Positions 23,927 through 34,822 of a DNA stretch of 64,000 bases are shown here, in pieces. Made by a program: the position numbers and the translations under genes. Positions within the stretch are counted from its first letter, which is position 1; each line of letters starts with the position of its first letter. This DNA is from Gymnopilus junonius (Eukaryota > Basidiomycota > Agaricomycetes > Agaricales > Galerinaceae). The stretch is taken from positions 1-64,000 of the forward strand of contig JADNYJ010000162.1 of NCBI GenBank assembly GCA_015501075.1, read 5' to 3'. The notes under the pieces are model-generated. The model had not been told where the DNA came from. It saw only the letters and a program-made list of their open reading frames with translations, and searched no databases.

Positions 23927-24765
23927 TTAATAACAGATATCATTGAGTGAATTGTTGACTTGAATAGCAAATGACGATGTTTCTTTTGCTCCTATTATAT
24001 CTTTTCCGTCAACCGTTCTGATGGCTCTGCAATGTTGTGCGATGTGTCCGGTTCGTCCGCAACGGTAACATGTCCGATGATCCGCTGATCCGTCCCTTTG
24101 ATCACGATGCGGTCCTCTCCGTCCCGGTGGTCCATTTCCATCTCCGTATTTATTTGCCATTAAGGAAACTGCTCCTTCCAAAAAATCTGGTCCTCCCCGC
24201 CTCCTTTCCTCTTCCAAGAGTGCACCAGTGACATCTGAAATGGCCAACTCCTCCTTTGCTGCAGTAAGCGAGGTGGCTATGCTCGAATAATCATTGTGCA
24301 GGTTAAAAATAAGTACGTCGTAATTTCCTCATCGGTAAGTGTAACTCCGATTGCCTTGAGCTTGGCGGCGAGATCCGTGATGCCGTTAACATAATAGGAC
24401 ATGGGGGTGTCTTTGTCATGCTCGAATCCATAGAATTGATGTTTAAGGGAGATACGCGTCGCGCGGCTGTTTTTCTCATAAATATTCTTGAGTGCTGTCC
24501 AGGCTGCCGGTCCGGTTGCACAGTCCCGGATATAGGTGTATTGGCTCGCATCAACAGTGAGCGCAATAGTGGTAAGTCCTTCATCTGATTTCTTGTCCCA
24601 ATCTCCCCCATCTGTGGCATCCTCCTTCTTCAATATTCCTGATACAATATCCCAGCATCCTTTGGCACGTAGTACCATGCTGATAGCAAATTTCCAGTCA
24701 TGATAATTTTGCCCATTAAGCTGAGTGATGTGCGTGAGATTATAATAGCGCTCGGATGACGACAT
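23927..24765 (-). pseudogene. copia-type gag with CCHC zinc knuckle, frameshifted
   Basis: Gag forms the virus-like particle of LTR retrotransposons. The frame starts MSSSERYYNL. It then has ITQLNGQNYHDWKFAISMVL, a typical Ty1/copia Gag block, and WTALKNIYEKNSRATRISLK. Near 24310 the frame shifts by one base: EEITTYL is followed in another frame by VLIFNLHNDYSSIATSLTAA. The second part ends with a zinc knuckle, CYRCGRTGHIAQHC. A single missing base explains the break. The LTRs are identical, so the element is young and the shift is recent, inherited from a defective master copy, or a sequence error. Confidence 0.8.
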
Positions 24766-24867
24766 GATGTGGCCCGGTGAGATAAGATAATGAGAGCGAG
24801 ATAAGATAAGAAGCAAGTAAACGTCGCAGCGATCCAATAAAAGCAGTGAGTCTCTTTACTGGGGGCC

Positions 24868-24880
24868 GGGGCCCATAACC
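24868..24880 (-). other. Primer-binding site matching the initiator tRNA-Met anticodon arm
   Basis: Directly inside the 5' LTR the minus strand reads GGTTATGGGCCCC. Its complement GGGCCCATAACC is the anticodon-arm sequence of eukaryotic initiator tRNA-Met (anticodon CAT). Drosophila copia and yeast Ty5 use such half-tRNA primers. Confidence 0.75.
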
Positions 24881-25055
24881 TGTTGGGATTATTTAGATGA
24901 ATAGCATAATATTCTAAGCTCCTACAGAGCTCTTATATACGTAGCTATAATGTATCTACAATATTCTAGTGTTAACTACAGGAATAGATGACTCAGTGAA
25001 TTACTAATTAATAAGTTCTCGAATATACTACTAAATGGCGGATTGATCTCCAATA
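24881..25055 (-). repeat. 5' LTR of the copia-like element
   Basis: Identical by eye to 23431-23605. The target duplication TGACC follows at 25056-25060. Confidence 0.9.
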
Positions 25056-27324
25056 TGACCTGGAGTAAGTCTTCGTAATTGCGTGCGGCCATCTTTTTTA
25101 AAGCTGATGCGTTCTTCCCAAATTGGCGTATTGTGTCCCTACCAAAGGTCAGAATCTGTCGATAGCTAAACAAGCACTTAGCCACAATCCGGGTCTGGAA
25201 ATATTAAAATTTACTGTTCATTCAATTTTTGAATACGATCTTCTCCAAGTGCAAAAAGAAGGCGAAGCAAATGCTTGAATATTGCCATCCATACACCAAT
25301 CTCAAATTCGTGAAGGAGGTCTACAACAAATAAGTCATAGTAGTTAAGACCAGCTTCGAATAACCGTTGTGAGAACGCGTTCTAATCAAAGTAATTAGAA
25401 ATAGAACTTTGTTCAACTAGACACTTACTCGAGTTGGCACCAGTGACTTGGATGCTAAAATGTCGGTAATTCGTTTACTGGCGATATTTACTCCCTTTTC
25501 AAACATCAGTTTGCGAGCACATTCAATCATCTCCTGCCTAGCCTCATTGTCAGCGCGCTTATACCTGATCTGGTCTTGCATGTCTCGCTTTGAACCTAGC
25601 ATAGGAATCTTTGATTTGAGAACCAAACATCTGGGACATGGATGTCGTGAAAGATATTTAATACACGCCAATAGAACTCTGCAAATTGATAATAATTAGT
25701 TGTTTGATCATTCTAAACAGAAGGCGATATCACTTCTCAACATAATCAGCTGAATAGGTCAAGAATCGAAGGACGCCCAATCGATCGATACCATCTTCTA
25801 ATTGCAGAATCAGACCATGGAGATAAGCTTCAACAAATTCATCATCAAGCAACAATAACCAGACAGCCTGCGCCAGTTCACGCTGAAGATGTGTAAGCAT
25901 CTCAGCTGTTGCGGGTTTTCCAAATTGTTCCATGTAAAACTCTTGGATATTATCATCAAGCTACATGCAAATCGTATCAGACTGGATTTATTCACAGTAG
26001 CATAAATATGTGCACTAACCTTGGGCATGTATGCAATGTGATGGGCCGCAAAGGAAGAAGGTTTGACGCGTGCATATTTAGACTGGCTGCCAAAGAAAAG
26101 ATACATTGGCCACAGCTCAGCATTCCCAAACTGGGCGAGTGAGGTTGAATCGGACCAGAGCATCAAGGCTACCACGAATCGCTCGAGATCCTCACCAGAT
26201 CCATGGTACAGCTCATCTTGTAAGAGCTTCTCGTATTTGTTATTCCACGCATCAGCAGTGAAACTTTCAGAATAGATCCTCTCTTCTGGGTCAGTTTCCG
26301 AGGGTGTCCAATAAGCTTTGAAAGGAAAGGTGTGAAATGTCTTTGCTACTGGTTCCAAGTAAGCAGATCGAATAACCTCAACTAACTTGCGATGATGGAC
26401 ATCTACTTTGAATTTGGGTGCTTCGGCCTCAGAGATAAAGCAGAAGCCATCGCATGGAACTGAAAGCTCAACAGAGCTTTTGATCCAGCAGTCATCAAAG
26501 GCAAATGGCGAAGGCACAGAGTCGAGTTCATGATAATCGTCCATCCGTTTGTTTTCCTTCATAGCATCAAAGCCCTCCAGTTCATTTGGCAAGAAGTCAG
26601 GAGCAAGAATGACGTCTCTAACAAGTGAATTAAGTTCTGAGATGGATTTAGTATTAGATGACCAGTAGAACCAGGTCATCAGATGGTAAACGGACGCGTT
26701 TTTGAAAGGCGCAAAGAATTCAGTGGCGGCATGAGTTATGGTAGACTTGAGATCATGTAGAATCGAGCCGAAAGGCATGTGAGAAGCCTTGAAAGAGTCT
26801 GATGATGGGTCGAGAGCCAAGTTAGGAGAGTTGGAAACCTCAGAAAGCGAATGAAATGGATCAGGAGTGATACTAGGCTTTCCGTTCGCATACTGATGCA
26901 CAATCCCAAATGAATCTGGTTCAGTACAGAATATACTAGCATTGGAATTTACATAGAAGGACTCTGAGTTGAAGTCTAGCTCATCAATCTGGGGAATATA
27001 TGGTGGAGCTGGAGGTAATTCATCCTGGTGATGTTTTGGTAGCATTGGTCATTTTGGATTCATGAGTTTGATGGATGAAGGGGCAGTTCTCTGAGAGCTT
27101 AGCCGACGGCATAGATCATCCTTCATTTTAATAAGAGAAGGGCTTGGAGGCATCTTAAGCCTAGCAAGCTGCTCCTCTCTCTTTGTTGTCAGTTTAACCC
27201 CACATCTCTTCAACCGCTTTTGTTTTGTGGTGAGATACAGTGCCGGGCATTTTCTCTTGTGATTTCCGAACGCAGTATGATTTGTGAGCTTTTTTCTGCA
27301 GCCAGGACAGGAGATTTCAGCCAT

Positions 27325-27664
27325 AGCAGGACAGAATTACGTGGAAAAGAAAGAACAAGCAAGTGGGATGAGATTAAAGATTATGACGTCGATAAGAAAA
27401 AAATAACAAACACCGTCACATGACCGTGTTTGAGCAAGGTTAAAATTCTAAGAGGCCGTGTTGCTCATCAAGTTCACAGCAGGAATGAAAATGATTGAAA
27501 ATTTATTTAGAATACAGCTTAATTTCTTCAATCTTAAGTGGTGTGGATGGAAGGACTTGATGAACGATACAAAGACACTGTGAATCTATTTTTGGATCAG
27601 CACAGTCCAAATTCGGAATGCGAGTAGAATTTGACCAACTCACTCTTTCGCTCTCACCACCATC
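27325..27664. promoter_or_regulatory. Shared upstream region of the divergent Plavaka and DUF6698 genes
   Basis: The transposase start (27324, minus) and the DUF6698 start (27665, plus) are about 340 bp apart and diverge. This stretch must hold both promoters. It is AT-rich; I see no specific operator-like element. Confidence 0.4.
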
Positions 27665-29938
27665 ATGCCCGACAGCGATAATCCATCAAAAGATAACCTC
27701 AATGCCATTGTGCAATCCATCAGAGTTGGAGGGTGGTGAGCGCTATACATTCTAGCTCAGTAAATGTGGGATGCTAACCAGCAAGTGCAGTAATACTCAA
27801 CTCAAGCCGTATATCTCGAAATCACGTATCATCTCACAGACCATTCACCCTTTCATGAATCTCCATCGTGCCTTCTATGCTGGTGTACCTGAAGCCACAC
27901 CCGAAGACAAAGAGAATGAGGATGAGGATACAGAGGATGAGGAAGAAGTGGAGGGTGATGACACGCAACCAGACAAGGAAGAACAGTACGTCCATTTTTA
28001 TGAACAACCAGACTACTTCTAACATGCATTTAGATACACTGAGGAGGAACATTATGTCTTCTGTGCCATAATAAAGCTCGAGCGAAGGTTTAATCTTGTT
28101 GTCGACACTTGTTCCACTGACACTGATGCTTTCCTTGGATTAATCAAGCTAGGAAGTCGATATATGCGGGTGTTATATCTGTTTACTGACCATCTTTTAG
28201 ATTTCAGAGGCCTCTAATGCCTCTCGTGGAGATGATACCACCAAGCTCAAGGGCGCTATCCTTGACCTCATATATGAAAACCCCAAATCTGGCTCTAGGT
28301 TTGCCATGGACTATGATATTGACCGACTCTTAGCTAGCGACCCAAGGAAACTCGAGGTCATTACCACTTGGACAATGCCGAACATCTCTGCCCTTTACGT
28401 CTGAAGGACCAGTTCGAAGCAGATCCTGTGTAAAATATATGCGCGTCTTTTTCACTTGCTCGCTCACCCATCTGCACAGAGATTTCACAAATCAAATATT
28501 TGATGGAAAACTTGTAATTACAGACAATGACTTTCCATCTTTTATGTATGAAAGTGGGACTCAGTATGATCCCAACGACGAAACCAGCGGCCTCTTTCGA
28601 GGTTTCCTACTTGTCAGAGTGAGTTTATCATAGGTCGATCTATTCCTCTTTTTGATGGCACTATCAAGTCTTCCGGCATATCTTCACAGGCCCCTCCTCA
28701 GCGCTTGAGGCCAGTTGCGATGCAAACAAGACAAAAGCCAAGGTTTTTCATATCAAAAAAGTGACTGGTCGCATGATTGCGTATGCAGCTGTACAGGTAT
28801 GATTTCAAACTAACGTCATGTCATTGTTAAGCTTTGCTTTTCAGACTTATCTCGCTTTGTCATCCGCCAAGAAGTGGACAAACTTTATTGATTGCTTTGG
28901 GCTTGATGTTTTTTATGACAATGTTGTTTCAATGTTCGAAGAAAATGAAGAAACTCAGTTCATACAAGATACTTTGGACTGGTGGCAGTTGTAAGTAATC
29001 TCCCCACCTTCCTTTCATTGTACTCCTTGTGGCTTTTAAGTCAGGTTCCGGGCCTTCATTCTATGAAGAAGAAAACGAAGGCGAGCAAAATTCGGCCCGA
29101 ACAAATGCACGAAGGTCCGAACCCCGCTGAACGACTTAAAGCTCAGCTTGAGAACAAGAAGCACCATTGTCTCGAAGAATGCCAACGCAAGGAAGAACGC
29201 CAACGGAGAGAGGAGCAATGCCAAATTGGGGAGCAACGACGACTTGAAGAGCAGTACCAAGCAGAGCACGAGGTAAACACAACTCCATGGCAGGTACGCC
29301 AGGTCGCGGCTTCAGGCCGTCAGGATCGAGGCCCCCAGGATTTGACAACGACGACTCCATCTCCTGCACAAGCCAAGGTTGTTCTTCGATTCAACGGGCA
29401 CGACGACAGCGATGACACTAGCAATCAGGAAGTTGATCGAATTTCAACAGCTACTCACCGATCACAGGTAGTCAGATACGACTGGGATGTTGACGATGAC
29501 AACAGCGACAATGAGACCCTGGATAATCAAATTACAATTTTGGAGAAGAACCTCAAGAAGAACAAGCGTCCACGCTCAGAGAAGACACATGGCGAGAGCT
29601 ACAGCCAAAAGGAGGTAGTGTTCTCCTTAACGTACCCTGATCCTTCTCGCTCATTATACCATCAGAGACAGACCTTGAAAGCAGTGGATAACAGACTAGT
29701 CCAGAGTCATCCCATCGCAGATGGAAGTCTGGATAAGAGGAGCACCAATGCAACACCTACACCTCAATGAACAGAACGTGCTACCAGAGCCTCGGTCACG
29801 AAGCGCGTAAGTTATCTTCCTAGTACATAAGTTCATTCTAATGCTTTTTCAAAGTCTTTGGACGTCAATAACTCTGACCAACTACCCCTGAAGAAGAAAG
29901 CCAAAGTTACGAAGACCAAGAAGAATCCCAAGCCGTGA
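27665..29938 (+). pseudogene. DUF6698-type protein gene, probably decayed
   Basis: DUF6698 is a basidiomycete domain of unknown function. The first exon starts MPDSDNPSKDNLNAIVQSIR. Later exons give KPYISKSRIISQTIHPFMNL, ISEASNASRGDDTTKLKGAI, HLDNAEHLCPLRLKDQFEAD, FTNQIFDGKLVITDNDFPSF, DETSGLFRGFLLVR, VFRHIFTGPSSALEASCDAN and DCFGLDVFYDNVVSMFEE. The domain is followed by a Glu/Arg-rich coiled-coil stretch, an acidic segment, and a Lys-rich tail ending TKKNPKP. Problems are a frame change near 28345, a poor splice acceptor before VFRHIF, and an in-frame TGA at 29768 after which the same frame continues TERATRASVTKR. It lies head-to-head with the Plavaka transposase and is probably element-associated. 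Confidence 0.6.
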
Positions 29939-30752
29939 GCTTTGCGCATTGCCGCCTGTATTTCTAGTTCGGGTGTATGTAAATTGCTTCATCAATGATA
30001 TTATTGGCGCAATCTATAGTGTGTGTGATGTGGGTATCTGAATTGTCGAGATGATTAGTCTAGGTTATCTGGCAGGAATGAGAAATAGATCATATTACAT
30101 GACTCTATACGGGCACGGTGATAAGATGTACATAGCAAGACATTGTTATTTATTGGCGTCACTTCATTACATTCCGGTACATCGAACGACTGCTTACATT
30201 CCTATTTACCGAACGACTGCAATAACTCACGATACATTCCCATGCATTATCAGGTATCGGGAAACTGATTCTGTGCTGACTGCGGTGCTGCTATTTCTAT
30301 GTACCTCAATGTAAGCCGTCGTTCGATGTACTGCTATCCAGACATCGCAACCACAGCATGGAATGTAATTCATATATGGGCACGCAAGGCTATATACCTG
30401 TCGGTCACTTTTTCTGATGCTATGTACACTGACACGACCAGACTTTTCATGACTTGCAATAAGCACTAGATTTGCATTTGAAACTGCAGTACACCAACAT
30501 AGAGTTCTTCATTGTATGGCTTGCAAAGTGGTCCGATGATGAAGGTGCGGAACCAGAAGTCCATATTTTATTGGTATTATATTAATACATGAAAAGGAAG
30601 GCGTCAGTGTTACGAGGAGGGTTGATTCGTCGATAATTCAGCATTAATGCTGAGTGGTTACGAATACAGAAATAATAACGTTCTTTGGAAGGTAATTGTC
30701 CTGTGTCGTTGACCTGAATGCTGAGGTCGTTCATGTATGGTGAATCCTGAAG
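29939..30752. other. Spacer with a short inverted repeat
   Basis: No gene is recognised. A 24 bp inverted repeat lies at 30177-30200 and 30308-30331. Confidence 0.5.
30177..30331. repeat. 24-bp inverted repeat pair
   Basis: GTACATCGAACGAC plus TGCTTACATT at 30177-30200 pairs with 30308-30331 with one mismatch. The motif CGAACGACTGC also recurs in direct orientation at about 30210. Confidence 0.75.
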
Positions 30753-31344
30753 TTAGGAGACTTGTTGCCCTATAGCCTTGTTAGCATCGTCGCCTGCAAG
30801 TCTCTTTTGGTTTTGGCTTACTGAATCACCAAAGACTGTTATGCGTACTGTCAGCTGAGCCTTAAATAGACAAACAGAAGATACGCACGAACGATGAAAT
30901 AATCATTTCTGGCCGTAATGTTCTTCGGCAGGATGACTTTGACATATCCGGTAGTGATACGGAAACCACTGGCCAGTGGGTGGGCTACCAGACAAGTCAG
31001 ACAAAATTGTGAATAGAAGGCGTTCATAGATCATAGCAATGTCGAGATTCTCACTGTTGTTTTCCATATGACCCAGAAGAATAACACCAGTGGTAGTAAG
31101 CCTGTGTGCTGGAATCCCTGACGTGTCTGGAAGGACCATACATTCAGAATAATCTTAGGTCAGAAGGAAGGGGCTATTACTCACTCCACATCACGACCTG
31201 CTCTGAACCTGCAGCCCAAGAGGAGGACGCGTGTGGGGATAGGACTGGCGGGTTGAAGACAATGAGTTCTTGAGGGCCATTAATCGGGGCTGCAAAGGAA
31301 GCAGCGATGAACTCGATGGAAGTAAAGAAGGTGCTGAAGAACAT
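30753..31344 (-). CDS. Kre9/Knh1-like secreted protein
   Basis: This family has an N-terminal Kre9/Knh1-like domain (cell-wall beta-glucan context in yeast; usually Ser/Thr-rich and secreted). The exons are 31344-31185, 31126-31037, 30984-30889 and 30835-30753, giving 142 residues. The start MFFSTFFTSIEFIAASFAAP looks like a signal peptide. Then come FNPPVLSPHASSSWAAGSEQ, VVMWNTSGIPAHRLTTTGVI, LLGHMENNSENLDI, HPLASGFRITTGYVKVILP and DYFIVLFGDS. The second intron would start with CT instead of GT (at 31036), while its acceptor GTAG looks normal. That may mean a lost donor and a recent defect. The protein is short and lacks the usual Ser-rich tail and GPI signal. Confidence 0.65.
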
Positions 31345-32306
31345 GACGAGATTATGTACGAGCAAGAGATTAAGATGGGATGAAAGTAGACAAGGTCCGA
31401 GTCGCGAGTTTCTGGCGAATAAAGCAGAAAGTAGTGAATAGAAAAGTACTGCTGAGGACTAGCCAAAATGCACTCTCGTTTTATATCCTGTCACTAGAGA
31501 CTCCGACTCGTGGTCTTAGCCATGTCCGTCCCTTTGATAGAGTAAAGAAGCGTTCTCTAGCATGGAGTCAAGTGCACAAGGCTGATGTATAATCTTAGAT
31601 CCCGCCCCCCAGGTGCTGGATTTGAAAATGGAGATACGAGATACAGAGCAGTGCGTGCAAGCAAAGCGCCTTGCAGCGGCGTTATTTTGCCCATTGAAGC
31701 CATAGAAGTCACGGTCGATACTTGAATCAGATTCTTGTCCTCTGACTTCTTTCAAAGCCTGATGCCCAGTAGTTTCTTCGAGGGAGGTTACTTTTTCACG
31801 GAGTTTGCCCCGATCCTACAGACACGACGGCTTCGCCGGATGGGAGCCTTGTGACCATGTAGACGTCCAAGTAGAGATGATCTACTTCTTCATGGAGGCA
31901 GCACATAACAGAAGTGGTGTCACGGTAGTGAGATCAATCTACGAAGTTCACGTCTTTGAGCAAAAAAAATAGTCATTACCGCGAAGACAAACCTAGGACA
32001 GTAAGAGTTCGTTAATGAATATCTCTGGTGGTAAGAGAAACCTAGAGCGATCAAATTCATTAAATGAACCTACCCAGTCTGGTGAGTGGTTCCTATGAAT
32101 TTCCTGATTGACGACACTTTGTAAAATTATGAGTCAAAAGAAGGCTTGGCGTAAGGTGAAGTCATCATTGATCCGCCGGTAATGGAGGGAGATTGAGAAA
32201 TGCTTGAAAATGACTTAGTCGTAAAATCGTAGCATAGAATATACATAATAATGTGAGCCGTACAGAGGAGAACGAATGTCAATTGATGATGACCGACAAA
32301 GACCTG
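31345..32306. other. No recognisable gene
   Basis: Spacer between the two Kre9/Knh1-like genes. It may contain decayed upstream sequence, but no family match is seen. Confidence 0.4.
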
Positions 32307-32681
32307 TCATATACTGATGGTAAATCTTGGACTACGATTCCCGGAATCACCAAATACTAGAACAAGGGCGAGTCAAACCGACATCTATTTCGGATTCGTA
32401 AATTGAACTTACAAACAACGATGTAATCCTTACGAGGCTCAACCTTTGGGCACTTGAAAGTGGCATAGCCATCTCCAAGGTTAAAGTCTGAGGCCAGCGT
32501 ATGTTCTGAGTGCAAGGTCATCATCGGGTTACTAGTATGCATTTCCGAAGACGAAGGAACTGATGAAGGTTGGATGCTCACCAATGTCAAGATGTTCGTC
32601 CTGACTTCCTTTTTCCAGGTAGCCCAGGAGGCTCCTTCCTTTCCGGGTTACGTTTTCTTTAGGCATGTCGCGGACATCCCA
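32307..32681 (-). pseudogene. Kre9/Knh1-like gene, 5' end cut off by the duplicated segment
   Basis: The exon pieces read WDVRDMPKENVTRKGRSLLG then YLEKGSQDEHLDIE. After a GTGAGC...CTCAG intron they read HTLASDFNLGDGYATFKCP and PRKDYIVV. After a second intron (32412-32357) they end LFGDSGNRSPRFTISI. The introns sit at the same places as in the neighbour at 30753-31344, so the two are paralogues. The exon that should carry the signal peptide and the VxW strand is missing. At 32678-32681 the sequence switches straight into the duplicated membrane-protein segment. Confidence 0.7.
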
Positions 32682-32719
32682 CCTTCGCTAATTCCATCCG
32701 CGGGTCGCCTAGGCTATAC

Positions 32720-34403
32720 TTATTCAAACCCAAAGTGGACAATGTCATCTTTAACCATCTCGCCGAAGCAGGGATGTAAAACCGCTGCATACAACAAGAT
32801 ATAGTCCATTTGCTGGTTGACCGCTTGACAAAACCCCATTTCTTCTGAAACAACCTATTAAAAAATATCCAAGTTACCATCCTCATAACCACAGGTAGAA
32901 AAGTATAGAATAAAGCTTACATTACTGTCCAGTAACCCACGCGGATCATTTCCCCCCACCACCAGTCCACAGCATCGTCGCATAAACCTAATCCCAACCT
33001 TCTTAAACTCCCTCCACATCACCTTCCCCGATCTCATTCCCAAAACCCAAAGTGCAATAACAACAGAGAACAACTTCAATGGACCTTGCAGCCACATATG
33101 CAAAGGGACGTTGATCAATATCCTGTCTGAGCGTGAAAATCCCTGATGGGTGGCGAGGGCCAAGACGGAGCTGGAGAATAGGTAGTGTATGATGTAGCCG
33201 CCGAGGTAAGTAGGGTTATTTGGTTAGATTTACTGTAAAGCCTGTAAAGCCAGATATTTTTAGCACGGACCCGAGGATGGCGTCCCGGAACACATCAGAA
33301 CTCGTCCAGTTCTGGGCTAGGCGTGATGTGATTGCAACATGAAGGTAACCAAGCTTGCGGAAAAAAAGTCAATCACAAAGGCTTTTTTTAGAGTCATGTA
33401 TGTACAGTAGGGACTCCAGGGAAATTTTTTGGTAAAAGAGAATAGAATTACCAAAATTTCAGCATTCTTTTCAGGAGGCAGAGAAATTTTTTGAAGTTCA
33501 GAGGTATGGAAAAGACGTGTCTAGAGTGTACATGAGCTCACACCGGCAAGCTCGGGAGAGCGCTTGAGCCACCCATCACTCCGAGGCTCTGGCTTTACAG
33601 CGGAAATGAACCAGCTCATTTTGTGTAAATCCAGGGTAAAGCGAGCTGGATTTACCGTAAATCCCTCCCTCCAGATAAGCTACTTATTGAACTTATGTCC
33701 GCCAAAAGGAATACTTATTGACTTGAACCAGCTCAAATTGCAGCCTGCAGAAGCAGTACCTAGTTCAACTGCATTGAAAAGGCCACTGCCACTGTCTATT
33801 CCCATTGTAATATATTTAGTACATGTTTCTGCATTTCTGTGTAATTATTATGGTACATAAGATGTGTTTAAGCAAGGGAGGGAGGGAACAGAGCTCGAGA
33901 TGAGACCGAAGACGGCTGCCGAAGACGCATCCCGCTGCCAAGTGATGGGCTGAGAAGTGGGCTATTTTTGGGCCACCCAGCGCATCAGTCCCATCAATCC
34001 GCCCTCGGTGTCTATCCCGATCGAGCTGGGGAAAGCCGTGCCTGCAAGTTCTCTTGACTCTGGAGGACACCCAGGCGCTCGAACGCGACGCATCCGCCCT
34101 CGATTGCAGGTCACGAGCACGTGACTCTCGGCACGCTCGGCGCCTGCCCAAGGCCCCGTAAATCCCTCGGCATAAGTGTACCATTTTGGTATCTCCGGAT
34201 CTGCACAAGAACCAAATAACGTATCAGTATAAACTTGAAGGGAGGGGGGGATTCAAATGCAAAGACGGGTGGTTGAATCGGGCTATACGTACATTGTTCA
34301 TTGATCGCCTCAGAGGATAGCAACGCCACTTGCACAATAGCTAATATATGTGGACCTAAATTCGGGAACCGGATCGCAAACCCCAGCATGCTCGAACACG
34401 CAA
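32720..34403 (-). pseudogene. Truncated, insertion-split copy of the membrane-protein gene
   Basis: It matches the gene at 12215-13235. It keeps LRSDRI/LINVPLHMWLQGPLKLF-type sequence and the tail QMDYILLYAAVLHPCFGE, with the stop at 32720. It lacks the N-terminal part and is interrupted inside the exon encoding PKWYTYLGGY. No function is expected. Confidence 0.75.
33207..34177. mobile_element. 961-bp insertion with 5-bp target duplication
   Basis: Comparison with copy 1 shows extra sequence from 33212 to 34172, flanked by TAAGT at 33207-33211 and 34173-34177. It begins AGGGTTATTTGGTTAG and ends GTAAATCCCTCGGCA. It has a perfect 17 bp palindrome GGATTTACCGTAAATCC at 33648-33664 and related TTTAC/GTAAA motifs near its start. 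The second half is GC-rich, so it may be composite. No transposase frame is visible. Confidence 0.8.
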
Positions 34404-34822
34404 AAGCATGGTTTTATGTTGGTTTCATGCTTCAGAGTTTGTTTCTGGACACGCTTATGCGTATGCTCTCTGATCAACGCTGCGAAAACATATCTGGTCA
34501 CATACATCTTCACCGAGGCAATCGACGACTATATATATTTACTCGGAATGAAACGGTGGTGATGAAACCGAGATTTCATTTGCAGGGGAGTTGGTAATAG
34601 TAACAAAGTGATAAAGACCTGAGAGGGCGAAAGCATGAGGTCTTGATGATGTAGTCCCTCGTAGACTGCCTGCGAGGTTTCCGGCTCGGGCATTCGACGC
34701 CATTTAGGGCCTGTGGTTGGTTAGTCTTATGTAATCCAGCTGCGCTTGCTGATGACGATTGTTACTGTGTGTTATCTCGATTAGTGCTGTCGTCTTTCCC
34801 TGTCCAAGATCTACAACCCAAA
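34404..34822. other. No recognisable gene; 5' flank of the F-box gene
   Basis: AGAGTTTGTTTCTGGAC at about 34435 also occurs at about 13730; this may be chance or a trace of the duplication. The last part contains the promoter of the F-box gene. Confidence 0.35.

Larger units (their letters stand above)
23426..25060 (-). mobile_element. Short Ty1/copia-like LTR element (gag only), nested in the Plavaka gene
   Basis: Two 175 bp LTRs (23431-23605 and 24881-25055) read identical. The element is 1,625 bp and is flanked by the 5 bp direct repeat TGACC (23426-23430 and 25056-25060). Read on the minus strand, the LTR ends in CCCAACA. The inside carries one gag-like frame and no protease, integrase or reverse transcriptase. 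It must therefore be non-autonomous and rely on a relative elsewhere. The orientation is the same as the interrupted transposase gene. Confidence 0.9.
21521..27324 (-). pseudogene. Plavaka-type DNA transposase gene, interrupted and with stops
   Basis: Plavaka transposases are CACTA-group enzymes of basidiomycetes. The N-terminus is a zinc-finger motif (CPGCRKKLTNHTAFGNHKRKC). Then come MLWSDSTSLAQFGNAELWP and YARVKPSSFAAHHIAYMPK, the most recognisable Plavaka block. Further exons hold LSRHPCPRCLVLKSK, LFVVDLLHEFEIGVW, ELEHRRVKRMYR and VNYTTYDLRRDQDSLNPR. The C-terminus is MMMRFRGGGVGHKS followed by a Glu/Asp-rich tail. Introns are short and GT-AG, for example after AAHHIAYMPK. In-frame TGA codons interrupt it at 27051-27049, 22853-22851 and 22652-22650. 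A copia-like element splits the exon after NYEDLLQ. Terminal repeats of the element were not found. I treat it as inactive. Confidence 0.8.
32678..34403 (-). repeat. Segmental duplication, copy 2, split by an insertion
   Basis: Nearly identical to 12173-12933 except for a 961 bp insertion (33212-34172). Its right end breaks inside the exon that reads FPNLGPHILAIVQ. Confidence 0.9.

Noticed and set aside
21190..30200. Possible Plavaka terminal repeats (TACATTCCG-like motifs at about 21230 and 30168)
   Set aside because: Similarity is short and interrupted, and no target duplication could be found.
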